Shown here piece after piece: positions 17,882 to 28,063 of a stretch of DNA of 64,000 bases. Source of the stretch: Trueperella abortisuis (lineage in GTDB: Bacteria > Actinomycetota > Actinomycetes > Actinomycetales > Actinomycetaceae); contig NZ_JAUSQL010000001.1 in the NCBI RefSeq assembly GCF_030811095.1, forward strand, positions 682,001 through 746,000. Reading direction: 5' to 3'. The notes beneath the pieces were generated by a model. The model worked only from the letters and a program-made list of their open reading frames with translations. It did no database searches and was not told where the DNA came from. A program made the position numbers and the translations under genes. Positions within the stretch are counted from its first letter, which is position 1. Each line of letters opens with the position of its first letter.

Positions 17882-18394
17882 GTGGACACGCCTGCCGGGC
17901 TCAGGCTCGTGCGCCCATCGGCGTCGTGGTGGCCCAAGGCATCCGCCTTCGACGTGGAGAATTTCGGCCCGGATGCCTGGCCCGCCTCCGTGTGGGAGGG
18001 CGAGCTTGCCGCCCCCGGACGCACCTACCTTGCCCTCGTCACCGATGTCCTTGGAGCGGGAACGCTGGTCGGGCTCGGTGGCATCTCCCACGGTCCCGAT
18101 GCCGAGGTTCTCACGATCGCCGTCGCCTCCCACATGCGCGGGCGTGGACTGGGGGCCTTCCTCCTCGACCGGTTGCTCGAGGTTGCGCGCGCTCACGGCG
18201 CCGACGCCGTCTTTCTTGAGGTGCGCGCCCACGACGCCGTGGCTCGCCGCCTGTACGAACGTGCCGGATTCTATTGCGTAGGCTTGCGCAAACGCTACTA
18301 TTCCGACGACGACGCGCTGATCATGCGCCGAGACGAGGTGGGTGGCGATGAAGGAGAAGGCTTGGCGCCGCAAGGGAAAATGGACATCGATTAA
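17882..18394 (+). CDS. rimI: Ribosomal-protein-S18-alanine N-acetyltransferase-like GNAT protein
   Basis: 170 residues from the GTG at 17882, four bases after tsaB. GNAT fold with the acetyl-CoA loop RGRGLGAFLLDRLL (about residues 83-96) and FLEVRAHDAVARRLYERAGF, typical of RimI-type N-terminal acetyltransferases. RimI acetylates the N-terminus of ribosomal protein S18 in E. coli and is very often next to tsaB. The C-terminus, after RYYSDDDALIMRR, is a short unconserved extension. The ribosome-binding site is weak, so coupling to tsaB is likely. Confidence 0.88.
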   Translation: MDTPAGLRLVRPSASWWPKASAFDVENFGPDAWPASVWEGELAAPGRTYLALVTDVLGAGTLVGLGGISHGPDAEVLTIAVASHMRGRGLGAFLLDRLLEVARAHGADAVFLEVRAHDAVARRLYERAGFYCVGLRKRYYSDDDALIMRRDEVGGDEGEGLAPQGKMDID

Positions 18395-18557
18395 CGCACT
18401 CGGATTGTCACGAAAATGGGTCTGCCGGACCAGGGAGGGCAAAAGTCGAGGTTTAGCCATGGTTGGCGCGGAAAACCGCCGGCAAAAGGGTGTGCGCCGC
18501 AGCTGAGGGGGCGGCGAATCTAGGCCGTTTGAACGATATCTAGGGCTCAATATTTGA

Positions 18558-18563
18558 TAAGTT
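18558..18563 (+). promoter_or_regulatory. Candidate -10 for sdhCAB
   Basis: TAAGTT lies at -13 to -8 relative to the GTG of sdhC and would give a leaderless message; TTGAAC at 18529-18534 is a possible -35 for a nearby alternative. CAAGAG just upstream of the GTG is a weak alternative ribosome-binding site. The rest of the 176-base gap after rimI shows nothing recognisable. Confidence 0.35.
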
Positions 18564-18570
18564 CAAGAGC

Positions 18571-19296
18571 GTGGCTACTTCAACTGTTGATTCTGTGAAG
18601 GGCCGTCGCACGACCGTCGCACTTAAGATCGCGATGGCGGTGACCGGCCTTCTTTTTGTCCTCTTCCTCCTCATGCACATGTACGGAAATCTCAAGATGT
18701 TCCTTGGGCCTGAGGCATACGACGGCTATGCGCACTGGATGCGCACGGTCCTCTACCCGCTCCTCCCGCATGAGGGCTCGCTGTGGGTCATGCGCGTTGT
18801 GCTGGCCGCGTCGATCATCATCCACGTCTGGGCGGCGCTGACGCTGTGGAATCGCGCTGGCAAGGCTCGCGGTCAGGCGTACAAGGTCAACACGGGTAAG
18901 AAGATCACCGCCATCCACTCGTACACAGGTTCGCTCATGCGCTGGGGAGGCATCGCGCTGGCCTTCTTCATCGTCTTCCACCTCCTGCAGTTCACCACCC
19001 TGCATGTCAACGCTGTGGGCGGAACCCGCGCGGACTATGTGGCGCTTGGCCCGTACTACCGCATGCTCGGTTCGTTCCAGCCGGAGAACTGGTGGGTCTA
19101 TGTCATCTACCTCATCGCGATCGCGGCGCTGTCTTTCCACATCCACCACGGCGTGTGGTCGGCGCTGGCCACCCTCGGTCTGTCGCGCTCCACCCGTGAA
19201 AAGGCGTACAAGGTTATCGCCGACGTGGTCGCCATTGCGATCTTTGTTGGCTTCATGACCACGCCGACCGCGATCCTCTTCGGCATCATTTCTTAA
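18571..19296 (+). CDS. sdhC: Succinate dehydrogenase cytochrome b subunit, type B
   Basis: 241 residues with about five membrane helices, matching the single-chain di-heme cytochrome b558 of type B succinate:menaquinone reductases. Conserved features include the haem-ligand histidines in [47 protein letters not shown] and [14 protein letters not shown]. It anchors SdhAB to the membrane and passes electrons to menaquinone. It is followed by sdhA after 14 bases with a GGAGGA ribosome-binding site. Confidence 0.95.
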   Translation: MATSTVDSVKGRRTTVALKIAMAVTGLLFVLFLLMHMYGNLKMFLGPEAYDGYAHWMRTVLYPLLPHEGSLWVMRVVLAASIIIHVWAALTLWNRAGKARGQAYKVNTGKKITAIHSYTGSLMRWGGIALAFFIVFHLLQFTTLHVNAVGGTRADYVALGPYYRMLGSFQPENWWVYVIYLIAIAALSFHIHHGVWSALATLGLSRSTREKAYKVIADVVAIAIFVGFMTTPTAILFGIIS

Positions 19297-19310
19297 AAGG
19301 AGGAGGAAAA

Positions 19311-21271
<1,961 letters not shown>

Positions 21272-21275
<4 letters not shown>

Positions 21276-22015
21276 AGATTAACCTTGAATTTTGGCGTCA
21301 GAATGGGCCGTCAGACGCGGGCCATTTCGACACGCACACGATCAACGACGTTGACGAGACGGCCTCCTTCCTGGAGATGCTCGATCAGCTTAACGAGGAG
21401 TTGTTTGCCGAGGGTAAGGAACCCGTGGCTTTCGACTCCGACTGCCGTGAGGGAATCTGCGGCCAGTGCGGCCTCGTTATCAACGGTGATCCGCACGGCC
21501 CGAAGGTGACCACCACCTGCCAGCTCCACATGCGCACGTTCAAGGACGGCGACACGATCACGATCGAGCCGTGGCGCTCGACCGCCTTCCCCGTCCTTAA
21601 GGACCTCGTGGTCGACCGCTCCGCGCTCGACCGCATTGTCCAGGCTGGCGGCTACATTTCGGTCAACACGGGTGCGGCCCCGGACGCGCATTCGGTGCCG
21701 GTCCCGAAGGAGAACGCGGACCGCGCGTTCGAGGCGGCGGCCTGCATCGGCTGCGGCGCCTGCGTGGCGGCCTGCCCGAACGGCTCGGCCATGCTGTTCA
21801 CTTCCGCGAAGGTCATGCACCTCGGTCTGCTGCCGCAGGGCCAGCCCGAGCGTTACGACCGCGTGGTGAAGATGCTTTCCCAGCACGACGCCGAGGGCTT
21901 CGGCGGCTGCACGAACGTCGGTGCCTGCCACGAGGCGTGCCCGAAGGAAGTGCCGCTCGAACTGATCTCGCTTCTCAACCGCGAGCTCATGAGGGCTCAG
22001 GTGCACGGCCGGTAA
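21272..22015 (+). CDS. sdhB: Succinate dehydrogenase iron-sulfur subunit
   Basis: 247 residues from the GTG that overlaps the sdhA stop. It relays electrons from FAD to the cytochrome through three clusters. [10 protein letters not shown] carries the [2Fe-2S] ligands, with a further Cys in [22 protein letters not shown] and [14 protein letters not shown] carry the [4Fe-4S] and [3Fe-4S] ligands. All expected cysteines are present. Two strong hairpins follow, so the operon ends here. Confidence 0.97.
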
Positions 22016-22030
22016 TTGAGTTCAGCCACA

Positions 22031-22067
22031 CGGAGGGTGCCTCCCCATCGCGGGGAGGCACCCTCCG
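22031..22067 (+). terminator. Terminator of sdhCAB
   Basis: A perfect 16-bp stem (CGGAGGGTGCCTCCCC at 22031-22046 with its complement at 22052-22067) around a five-base loop, 15 bases after sdhB. Confidence 0.88.
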
Positions 22068-22104
22068 TCTCATGATCGTTGCCAGTGGGCGTGCGCGAAC
22101 GCGA

Positions 22105-22145
22105 CGGGGCTGTTGTGAGCGAGGAGCCCGCTCACAACAGCCCCG
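22105..22145 (-). terminator. Second hairpin, facing the metPS unit
   Basis: CGGGGCTGTTGTGAGC (22105-22120) pairs perfectly with 22130-22145, a 16-bp stem with a nine-base loop. It sits 16 bases past the metS stop on the minus strand and backs up the sdh terminator on the plus strand. Confidence 0.82.
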
Positions 22146-22161
22146 CCAGGTTGCGTCGTCG

Positions 22162-22266
22162 TTACTTGTCGCGGTTGGCCCGCACGTGGTGGACGATCGC
22201 GAGGACAAGGCCGCCCCACACGGTGGCGAGGGCGACGATCATCATTGCGATAGCTGAGGTACCCAT
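22162..22266 (-). CDS. metS: Small subunit of NSS methionine/alanine importer (MetS-like), 34 residues
   Basis: Only 34 residues: one hydrophobic helix (AIAMMIVALATVWGGLVLAIV) followed by HHVRANRDK. AAAGGAGAA precedes the ATG at a good distance. It lies 12 bases downstream of the NSS transporter gene. In Corynebacterium glutamicum the transporter MetP needs the tiny membrane protein MetS for methionine and alanine uptake. The size, single helix with VWGG, charged tail and position all fit that role. Confidence 0.85.
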   Translation of the reverse strand: MGTSAIAMMIVALATVWGGLVLAIVHHVRANRDK

Positions 22267-22278
22267 GGGTGTTCTCCT

Positions 22279-23817
22279 TTACTTGGTGGGTGAGGCGCCG
22301 GCGTCGTGGAAGCTGACGGGATCGTAGGAATCGACGTCGGTCCGCCACGGAACGAAGGACATGATGAAGGAACCGAAGATGACGGCGACGATCATGAACC
22401 AGCCGTACTGATAGATGAAGGTCTCCGGATATCCGCCGTAGCCCTCCGTGACGAGGCTGTAGGCGGTAAGCACCAGGGTGATCGCGAGGATCGCCGGGGT
22501 GACGACGCCGACCAGCGCGTACCACCACGTGCCCAGCTTGATCGAGGAGTAGTAGTTCAGGTGCTTGCGCAGCTCTGGCAGCTTCTTGACAACGAAGGTG
22601 ACGAAGAACGTCATGACGATCGCGGCGGTGACGATGCCGAGCTCGTTGATGAACTTATCCACGACGTCGAGGGCATTAAGGCCGTTCGAGGTGGAGAAGA
22701 CGAAGACGGACGTCACGCCCGCGAGGCCGGTGGCGATGAGCGAGGCGAGCCGGCGGCGCAGGCCGAATTTCTCCTGGACCGCGGCCGAGACGACCTGAAT
22801 GAGGGAGACGAGCGAGGTGAAGCCCGCGATGGCGAGGCTGGCGAAGAAGACGACGCCGAAGATCGGGCCGCCCGGCATGAGCGAGATGATCGCGGGGAAC
22901 GTGACGAAGGATAGGATCGGGCCGGTGATGCCCTCCAGCTCGCTCACCCCCACGCCCTGCTGCGAGGCCATGTAGCCCAGGGTGGCGAACACGCCGATGC
23001 CGGCGAGGATCTCGAAGGAGGAGTTCGCCAGTCCGGTCACGAGGCCGGTGGAGGTCACGTCAGCGCGTTTGCCGAGGTAGCTCGAGTAGGTGAGCATGAT
23101 GCCGAAGGCGACCGACAGGGAGAAGAAGATTTGCGAGTAGGCCGCGATCCACACGTGCGGGTCGGCCAGCGCTGACCAGTTCGGAGTGAAGAAAGAATTC
23201 AGGCCTTCGGCGGCGCCGGGCAGGAAGAGCGCCCGAACCACGAGCGCGGCGAAGATGACGATGAGGAAGGGGATGAAGAAACGGGACAGCTTCTCCAGGC
23301 CGCGGGTCACGCCCAGGGCGATGATGATCGCGGCGGCACCCCACACGGCGACGAGCGGCCAGAAGATGCCGGGGACGACGTTCGAGCCGGCGCCCGGGTC
23401 GGACAGCTGGAGGAAGTCGCCCACGAAGAAGCTTAGCGTGTCATCGCCCCAGGCCTCGTTGACCGAGAAGAACATGTAGCGCACGGCCCAGGCCAAGATG
23501 ACGGCGTAGTACGCCATAATGACCAGGCAGATGATGACCTGGAACCAGCCGAGGGCCTCCCACTTGCGGGAAATGCGCCGGAAGACGGTGGGGGAGGATC
23601 CGCGGTAGCGGTGCCCCAGAGAGTAGTCGAGGAGCAGGATCGGGATGCCCGCCGTCAGGAGCGCGACGAGGTAGGGGATGAGGAATGCCCCTCCTCCGTT
23701 GGTGTAGGCGACCCCGGGGAATCGCCAAATGTTGCCCAGGCCGATCGCAGATCCGACGGCCGCAAGGATAAAACCGTATTGGCCCGTCCATTGCTCGCGT
23801 TTCGCAGGCGGATTCAT
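22279..23817 (-). CDS. metP: Sodium-dependent amino-acid transporter, NSS family (MetP-like)
   Basis: 512 residues from the second of two adjacent ATGs (23817, three bases after AGAGGA; 23820 would add one Met). LeuT-fold transporter: WTGQYGFILAAVGSAIGLG and NIWRFPGVAYTNGGGAFLIPY form the unwound helix 1 that binds Na+ and substrate, a near-invariant NSS signature. About 12 membrane helices are visible. The MetS-like gene downstream points to methionine and/or alanine as substrate. The divergent neighbour is tsaD. Confidence 0.9.
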   Translation of the reverse strand: MNPPAKREQWTGQYGFILAAVGSAIGLGNIWRFPGVAYTNGGGAFLIPYLVALLTAGIPILLLDYSLGHRYRGSSPTVFRRISRKWEALGWFQVIICLVIMAYYAVILAWAVRYMFFSVNEAWGDDTLSFFVGDFLQLSDPGAGSNVVPGIFWPLVAVWGAAAIIIALGVTRGLEKLSRFFIPFLIVIFAALVVRALFLPGAAEGLNSFFTPNWSALADPHVWIAAYSQIFFSLSVAFGIMLTYSSYLGKRADVTSTGLVTGLANSSFEILAGIGVFATLGYMASQQGVGVSELEGITGPILSFVTFPAIISLMPGGPIFGVVFFASLAIAGFTSLVSLIQVVSAAVQEKFGLRRRLASLIATGLAGVTSVFVFSTSNGLNALDVVDKFINELGIVTAAIVMTFFVTFVVKKLPELRKHLNYYSSIKLGTWWYALVGVVTPAILAITLVLTAYSLVTEGYGGYPETFIYQYGWFMIVAVIFGSFIMSFVPWRTDVDSYDPVSFHDAGASPTK

Positions 23818-23851
23818 CATTCCTCTATTCGTTAGCGTGGTGGATACTGTT

Positions 23852-23866
23852 GACAAAATCTTTGTC
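23852..23866. promoter_or_regulatory. Candidate operator palindrome upstream of metPS
   Basis: GACAAA-ATC-TTTGTC is a perfect palindrome of six-base arms, 35 bases upstream of the metP start and within the metP-tsaD divergent region. It could bind a dimeric repressor; no regulator is identified. The remainder of the 23818-24024 gap shows no gene. Confidence 0.3.
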
Positions 23867-24011
23867 TGTTGTGCCCGGACATGCGAGCGTGACCAGATGG
23901 TGGACGATGATCCTACCTATTGGACCTGCTGGCGTCGTCGTCGGGCCCGCACGCGGAATGCCCGCGTTATGATCCCGCGCACCCTCGTCGTGGCAGGCGA
24001 AGGCGTGGCGG

Positions 24012-24017
24012 TAGAGT
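24012..24017 (+). promoter_or_regulatory. -10 element of a leaderless tsaD transcript
   Basis: TAGAGT at -13 to -8 relative to the GTG of tsaD, with no ribosome-binding site. Confidence 0.45.
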
Positions 24018-24024
24018 AGTCGGC

Positions 24025-25068
24025 GTGAACGAATTGATTCTTGGCATTGAGACCTCCTGCGACGAGACGGGCGTGGCACTCGTGCGCGACGGCGAATTGC
24101 TGGCCGACGTCACCGCCACCTCGATGGACGAGTACGCCCGCTATGGTGGCATCATCCCGGAGATCGCCTCTCGCGCCCACCTGGAGTCCTTTGTTCCCAC
24201 CCTGGATGCCGCGCTCGCCAAGGCCGGCGTGGAGTTGGGCGACGTCGACGCGATCGCCGTCACGGCCGGACCCGGTCTGGTCGGCCCGCTCACCATCGGC
24301 GTCTCCGCCGCTAAGGCCCTCGCCCTCGCATTGGGTAAGCCGCTCTACGCCGTCAACCACATCGTTGGCCATATCGCCGTCGACCAGCTCGTCCACGGCG
24401 AGTTTCCCGAGCGTTTCATCGGGCTCGTCGTCTCCGGTGGCCACTCCCACCTGCTCAAGGTGGACTCCATCGCGGACTCCATCGAGGAGCTGGGTGGCAC
24501 GCTCGACGACGCCGCCGGAGAGGCCTTTGACAAGGTAGGACGTCTCCTCGGCTTGCCCTACCCGGGTGGTCCCCACATCGACAAGCTCTCCCAGCAGGGC
24601 GACCCGCATGCGATCGCGTTCCCGCGCGGCCTTTCGGCGGGCAAGTTCAAGGCGCGCCACCAGTACGACTACTCGTTTTCCGGGGTCAAGACGGCGGTTG
24701 CCCGCTACATCGAGGGCCTGGAGGCGCGCGGGGAGGAGCTGCCCAAGGCGGACATCGCGGCGAGCTTTTCCTTCGCCGTGTGCGACGTGCTTATTGAAAA
24801 GGCGTTCGCGGCCTGTCAGATCCACGGCTGTGACACGCTCGTGGTGGGCGGCGGCTTCTCCGCGAACTCCATGCTCCGTGCCATGGCCGAGGAACGCTCA
24901 CAGGAGTACGGGGTGAGCGTGCGCATACCGCCGATTCGCTACTGCACCGACAACGGCGCCATGATCGCCGCGCTCGGCTGGTCGGTGGTCCGCGCCGGCG
25001 GTCTGCCCTCCCCGCTCGACGTCACGGTCAACACGGGCCTACCGCGCCAGACGGTCGTGCTGCGCTAA
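24025..25068 (+). CDS. tsaD: tRNA N6-adenosine threonylcarbamoyltransferase
   Basis: 347 residues from the GTG at 24025. It transfers the threonylcarbamoyl group to A37 of tRNAs reading ANN codons. LGIETSCDETGVALV starts the ASKHA fold. The metal-binding histidines sit in NHIVGHIAVD, followed by LVVSGGHSHLLKV, LGGTLDDAAGEAFDKVGRLL and CTDNGAMIAALG. The frame is open further upstream but that part is not conserved. Its partners tsaB and tsaE are about 7 kb away in this window. Confidence 0.96.
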   Translation: MNELILGIETSCDETGVALVRDGELLADVTATSMDEYARYGGIIPEIASRAHLESFVPTLDAALAKAGVELGDVDAIAVTAGPGLVGPLTIGVSAAKALALALGKPLYAVNHIVGHIAVDQLVHGEFPERFIGLVVSGGHSHLLKVDSIADSIEELGGTLDDAAGEAFDKVGRLLGLPYPGGPHIDKLSQQGDPHAIAFPRGLSAGKFKARHQYDYSFSGVKTAVARYIEGLEARGEELPKADIAASFSFAVCDVLIEKAFAACQIHGCDTLVVGGGFSANSMLRAMAEERSQEYGVSVRIPPIRYCTDNGAMIAALGWSVVRAGGLPSPLDVTVNTGLPRQTVVLR

Positions 25069-25123
25069 ATCAGTCCAGCGCAACGATGCCGCCGGGCGCG
25101 AGCCGGGCGACGACGTCGTGGGG

Positions 25124-26311
25124 CTAACGTTCGCACAGGAAGATGCGGTGCTTACCGGCGAGCGTCGGGGCGGCGATGAGGGTGGCCTCGCCGGGGAGCT
25201 TCGGGTCGAGCTTGAGCTTCTTGCGGAAGATCTCAGGCTCGAGGTCGGTGCCGCGCTTCTTGATCTCCACCCTGCCCACGCCCAGTTTGGTCAGCGCCTT
25301 GCGTAGCGGTTTGGGTTCGACGGTGAAGGTGGCGAGCACCGTGAATGAGGTGAGGAAAGGTGAGTCGATCGGCGCGTCGCCGGTGAGGTAGGCGATCCCG
25401 GGCGCGATCGGGGCAAGGTGGTAGCGCGCGCAGATCGAGGCGATCGACCCGGAGCGGATGATCGCCGGGTCGGGCTCGAAGATGAAAGCGCCCACCGGCT
25501 CGGGGGAGAGCATGATGGGTGGCGTGTGTGGGTTGACGACGTCGGCGTCCCAGGTTGCGGACTCGGCGCCCGCGAGAATCAGTGCACGGCGGCCGGGCGA
25601 GGGTGCGGCGGTGCCGAGCCAGATGACGGCCTCCGCCAGGGAGCCATCCACCGAGATCCACTCGACCAACGCGTCCTGGGGCACCGCCGCATAGTCGATG
25701 CCGGGTGCGACCTTGATGCCAGCGGCCGGGAAAGTGCGGGCGATCTCGATTGCCTCGCTCAGGCGCGGAGCCCAATCCTCGGGGTTTTTCAGGCGCTTGC
25801 CGTCACGCCGACGGGCGGGATCGAGCCACACGGCGTCGGCGCCAAGCGAGGCGAGATCGACCTTGCGCGCGTCGGCGTGCAGGACGTTGGCCTCGGGGAA
25901 GGGGCGGAGGTTGTAGGCGGCCGCCGCCGCGGCGTCGGGGTCCATCTCGATCGACGTGGTGAGCATTCCGAGGCCGGTGAATGCGAGGGAGTCGGCGCCA
26001 ATGCCACAGCCGAGGTCGAGGATGTGTGTTGCTCCGGCGTCGCGTAGGCGGGCCGCGTGAAAGACACCGACGCTCAGTCGGGTGGCCTGCTCGAGGCCGT
26101 CGCGGGTGAAGATCATGCGGGCTGCGAACGGGCCAAACTTCTCTTCGGCGCGCTCGCGGAGCCGGCTCTGGGTGAGGGCCTCGGCTACGAGGTTCGGGTC
26201 GTAGCCCTCGCGCTGCAGACGCTCGGAGAGGGGCAGGACCTGCGAGTGATCGTACGGCGGCAGTGAGTCCAGCAGTTCGAGGCCTTCGGGGGTCAACAGG
26301 TCAGCAATCAC
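25124..26311 (-). CDS. Class I SAM-dependent methyltransferase with THUMP-like C-terminal domain
   Basis: 395 residues. The Rossmann methyltransferase loop is ILDLGCGIGADSLAF (about residues 97-111), with the acidic SAM-ribose residue in TTSIEMDPDA and a WLDPARR motif typical of a small actinobacterial group that resembles RNA methyltransferases. The C-terminal part (about 320-395, RVEIKKRGTDLEPEIFRKKLKL) matches the THUMP-like domain described for these proteins. The target is unknown, probably RNA. Convergent with tsaD, leaving 55 bases with no clear hairpin. Confidence 0.8.
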   Translation of the reverse strand: MIADLLTPEGLELLDSLPPYDHSQVLPLSERLQREGYDPNLVAEALTQSRLRERAEEKFGPFAARMIFTRDGLEQATRLSVGVFHAARLRDAGATHILDLGCGIGADSLAFTGLGMLTTSIEMDPDAAAAAAYNLRPFPEANVLHADARKVDLASLGADAVWLDPARRRDGKRLKNPEDWAPRLSEAIEIARTFPAAGIKVAPGIDYAAVPQDALVEWISVDGSLAEAVIWLGTAAPSPGRRALILAGAESATWDADVVNPHTPPIMLSPEPVGAFIFEPDPAIIRSGSIASICARYHLAPIAPGIAYLTGDAPIDSPFLTSFTVLATFTVEPKPLRKALTKLGVGRVEIKKRGTDLEPEIFRKKLKLDPKLPGEATLIAAPTLAGKHRIFLCER

Positions 26312-26350
26312 GTCTCCATCGTCTCACAGTGTTCGCGCTCAGCGCTCTTC

Positions 26351-26391
26351 TTGGCACTCTACTTGATCGAGTGCCAAAAGGGCGTTACCCT
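26351..26391 (+). promoter_or_regulatory. groES heat-shock promoter with CIRCE operator (HrcA site)
   Basis: TTGGCACTC-N9-GAGTGCCAA (26351-26377) is a CIRCE inverted repeat with perfect nine-base arms. It overlaps the -35 hexamer TTGATC (26363-26368), which stands 17 bases from the -10 TACCCT (26386-26391). HrcA bound here would block transcription until heat or misfolding releases it. Confidence 0.93.
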
Positions 26392-26483
26392 TTATGTCGG
26401 TAGCAAAAGCTACGGCCTGGTACCGGCCCCCGCGACGGCGGTTAGCCAGCGAGAAGTTTTGTGAGACAAGAAGGAGGAGCCGT

Positions 26484-26780
26484 ATGACGGTCTCCATTAA
26501 GCCGCTCGATGATCGCATCGTCATCCAGCAGGTTGAAGCTGAGGAAACCACCGCGTCTGGCCTTGTTCTGCCGGACACCGCAAAGGAAAAGCCCCAGGAG
26601 GGCAAGGTTGTGGCAGTTGGCCCCGGCCGTATCGATGACAACGGCAACCGCGTCCCGATGGAGGTCGCGGTCGGCGACACCGTGATCTACTCCAAGTACG
26701 GAGGAACCGAGGTTAAGTATGGGACCGATGAGTACATCATCCTCTCCCAGCGTGACGTGCTGGCGGTCGTGACCCGCTAG
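26484..26780 (+). CDS. groS: Co-chaperonin GroES
   Basis: 98 residues, standard length. Start at 26484 with AAGGAGGAG upstream. [37 protein letters not shown] contains the mobile loop that docks on GroEL, and [12 protein letters not shown] is conserved. The gene is followed at once by a strong U-tailed terminator, and no groEL lies in the window, so groES is transcribed alone here. Confidence 0.97.
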   Translation: MTVSIKPLDDRIVIQQVEAEETTASGLVLPDTAKEKPQEGKVVAVGPGRIDDNGNRVPMEVAVGDTVIYSKYGGTEVKYGTDEYIILSQRDVLAVVTR

Positions 26781-26794
26781 GACTCAGAGCGCGA

Positions 26795-26818
26795 CGGGCC
26801 CCGTAAGGGGCCCGTTTT
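26795..26818 (+). terminator. Intrinsic terminator after groS
   Basis: CGGGCCCC-GTAA-GGGGCCCG followed by TTTT: an eight-base GC stem with a tetraloop and a T-tract, 15 bases past the groS stop. Confidence 0.9.
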
Positions 26819-26822
26819 GCGT

Positions 26823-26888
26823 GCTCGGAGTAGCGACGGCTGTGTGAGCATCAGCGAGGCTACTGATGGTGCAAAGCCCGAGGGCGTG
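26823..26888 (+). pseudogene. Fragment of a lipoprotein gene related to 28060-28515
   Basis: These 66 bases align with 28230-28296 inside the intact lipoprotein gene, matching at about 48 of 58 ungapped positions by hand. The shared text includes TAGCGACGG, GAGCAT, ACTGAT and GTGCAAAG. The copy has lost its start and its frame. It shows that the lipoprotein unit once stood on this side too. Downstream, TAGAAT at 26928-26933 may be the -10 for the next gene; nothing else is visible up to 26981. Confidence 0.7.
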
Positions 26889-26981
26889 AATAGTCGGATA
26901 GTGTCTGTTTTTCTGATTCTTTCGAGGTAGAATAGCGGGACCGGTGGACAATCGGTGTGGCCAAGGAAGGTGGGTAATGCT

Positions 26982-27584
26982 ATGAAGGGAAAGGTTGGCG
27001 TGCTTGTCTGTGCGTGCTTCCTCTTGGGTGCGTGCGCAAGTAGCGGGGACGAGGGTATCCGTGTCCAGCAGTTAGAGGCCAGGGCCATCACCACTGACGG
27101 CGGATATGCTGCGATGGAGGACAGGTACGAGGTGACGATGGCCGGCAAGACCTACACCCTCGCTTCCGATGCGTGGCTGTCTGATGAGGAAGATGCTTTG
27201 CGTCAGTTCCGTGAAGATCATCGGGATGGTCTCGACCGGATAGGCGACATTATTGGGATCCAAGAGCTGTCGGACGCAAACGCGGAGGACTATGCAGTGA
27301 AGATCATCCCAATCGTTACAGCGACCGAGTATGAGGGTCAAGAAGTAACGGAACAAGACCGGGCGTATGCCCGAGAGATTCTTGACATGTGTTTCCTGCT
27401 CGCCGGCGATGAAAAGGCGCAAGGACTACACAATTCGCTCGAGGATACCGGCGGAATGGATCCTGCCTCGCAAAGCTTTGCTTCTCGCCTTGAGGAGCTC
27501 TCCGAGTATCTTCCGGTCCTCGTCGCCGATAACGCCCAGTTCGTGCGTGACGCACAGAATATCGCCATGCGCGCGGCCCACTGA
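26982..27584 (+). CDS. Lipoprotein of unknown function, upstream of the amidase-domain remnant
   Basis: 200 residues from the ATG at 26982 with AAGGAAGG upstream. The signal peptide ends in the lipobox LGAC, so the mature protein starts at Cys about 18 and is anchored in the membrane outer face. The body is acidic and helical (WLSDEEDALRQFREDHRDGL); I recognise no domain. It stops at TGA 27582-27584. The same frame then continues through two more stops and resumes with YLEERWAYSPNPQYVF, the usual run-in to an Amidase_6 domain, so this may be the N-terminal part of a once longer lipoprotein amidase. A second, partly deleted copy lies at 28541-28804. Confidence 0.65.
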   Translation: MKGKVGVLVCACFLLGACASSGDEGIRVQQLEARAITTDGGYAAMEDRYEVTMAGKTYTLASDAWLSDEEDALRQFREDHRDGLDRIGDIIGIQELSDANAEDYAVKIIPIVTATEYEGQEVTEQDRAYAREILDMCFLLAGDEKAQGLHNSLEDTGGMDPASQSFASRLEELSEYLPVLVADNAQFVRDAQNIAMRAAH

Positions 27585-27617
27585 TCGCCCCGACGCGGCA
27601 AAGGGTCCTTATAGTGA

Positions 27618-28063
27618 GACAAATACCTGGAGGAGCGTTGGGCGTACTCTCCAAATCCGCAATATGTCTTTTTGGGGATCGTGGTGACTGTGCAAATTTC
27701 GTCTCGCAGATCATGAACGCTGGAGGGTTCCGAGAGAACGCGGACTGGAGTTACAACGCAGGTAGGCCGACCCGTTCATGGTCGGTAGCGAATGATCTCG
27801 CCAATAGATTTGGGGTGACGAGAAAGACGACCTCGCTGTCGGTATTCACGTCCCGGGCTGTCGTCGGGCGCCCGGTGGGGGCGCACAACGGTACACGGGT
27901 TTATCATGTCGGTTATGTGATGGGGAAGGGTGGCTACGCAACTTATCGCGGCGTGTCGTATCGGGTTCTAACTATTGCTCAACATTCGAGTAACTATTAT
28001 GGTTCGATGGATGGTGGAGCGGCGAGCGGGTGGCGTAGTGAAAGCACATGGGTGACGCCATGA
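27618..28063 (+). pseudogene. Amidase_6-like domain, frameshifted and without its N-terminus
   Basis: Two frames together give a recognisable domain. Frame of the upstream lipoprotein: DKYLEERWAYSPNPQYVF (27618-27671). Then, after a one-base slip at a TTTTTGGGG run (27669-27677), the other frame reads GDRGDCANFVSQIMNAGGF, then SWSVANDL and HVGYVMGKGGY, ending at 28063. DCxNFVSQ with its catalytic Cys and the later His are the hallmarks of the Amidase_6 family of secreted amidases. An isolated GTG at 27614 could start a 149-residue protein, but that would lack the first domain strand and any signal peptide. The stop overlaps the next lipoprotein start (ATGA). Confidence 0.7.
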
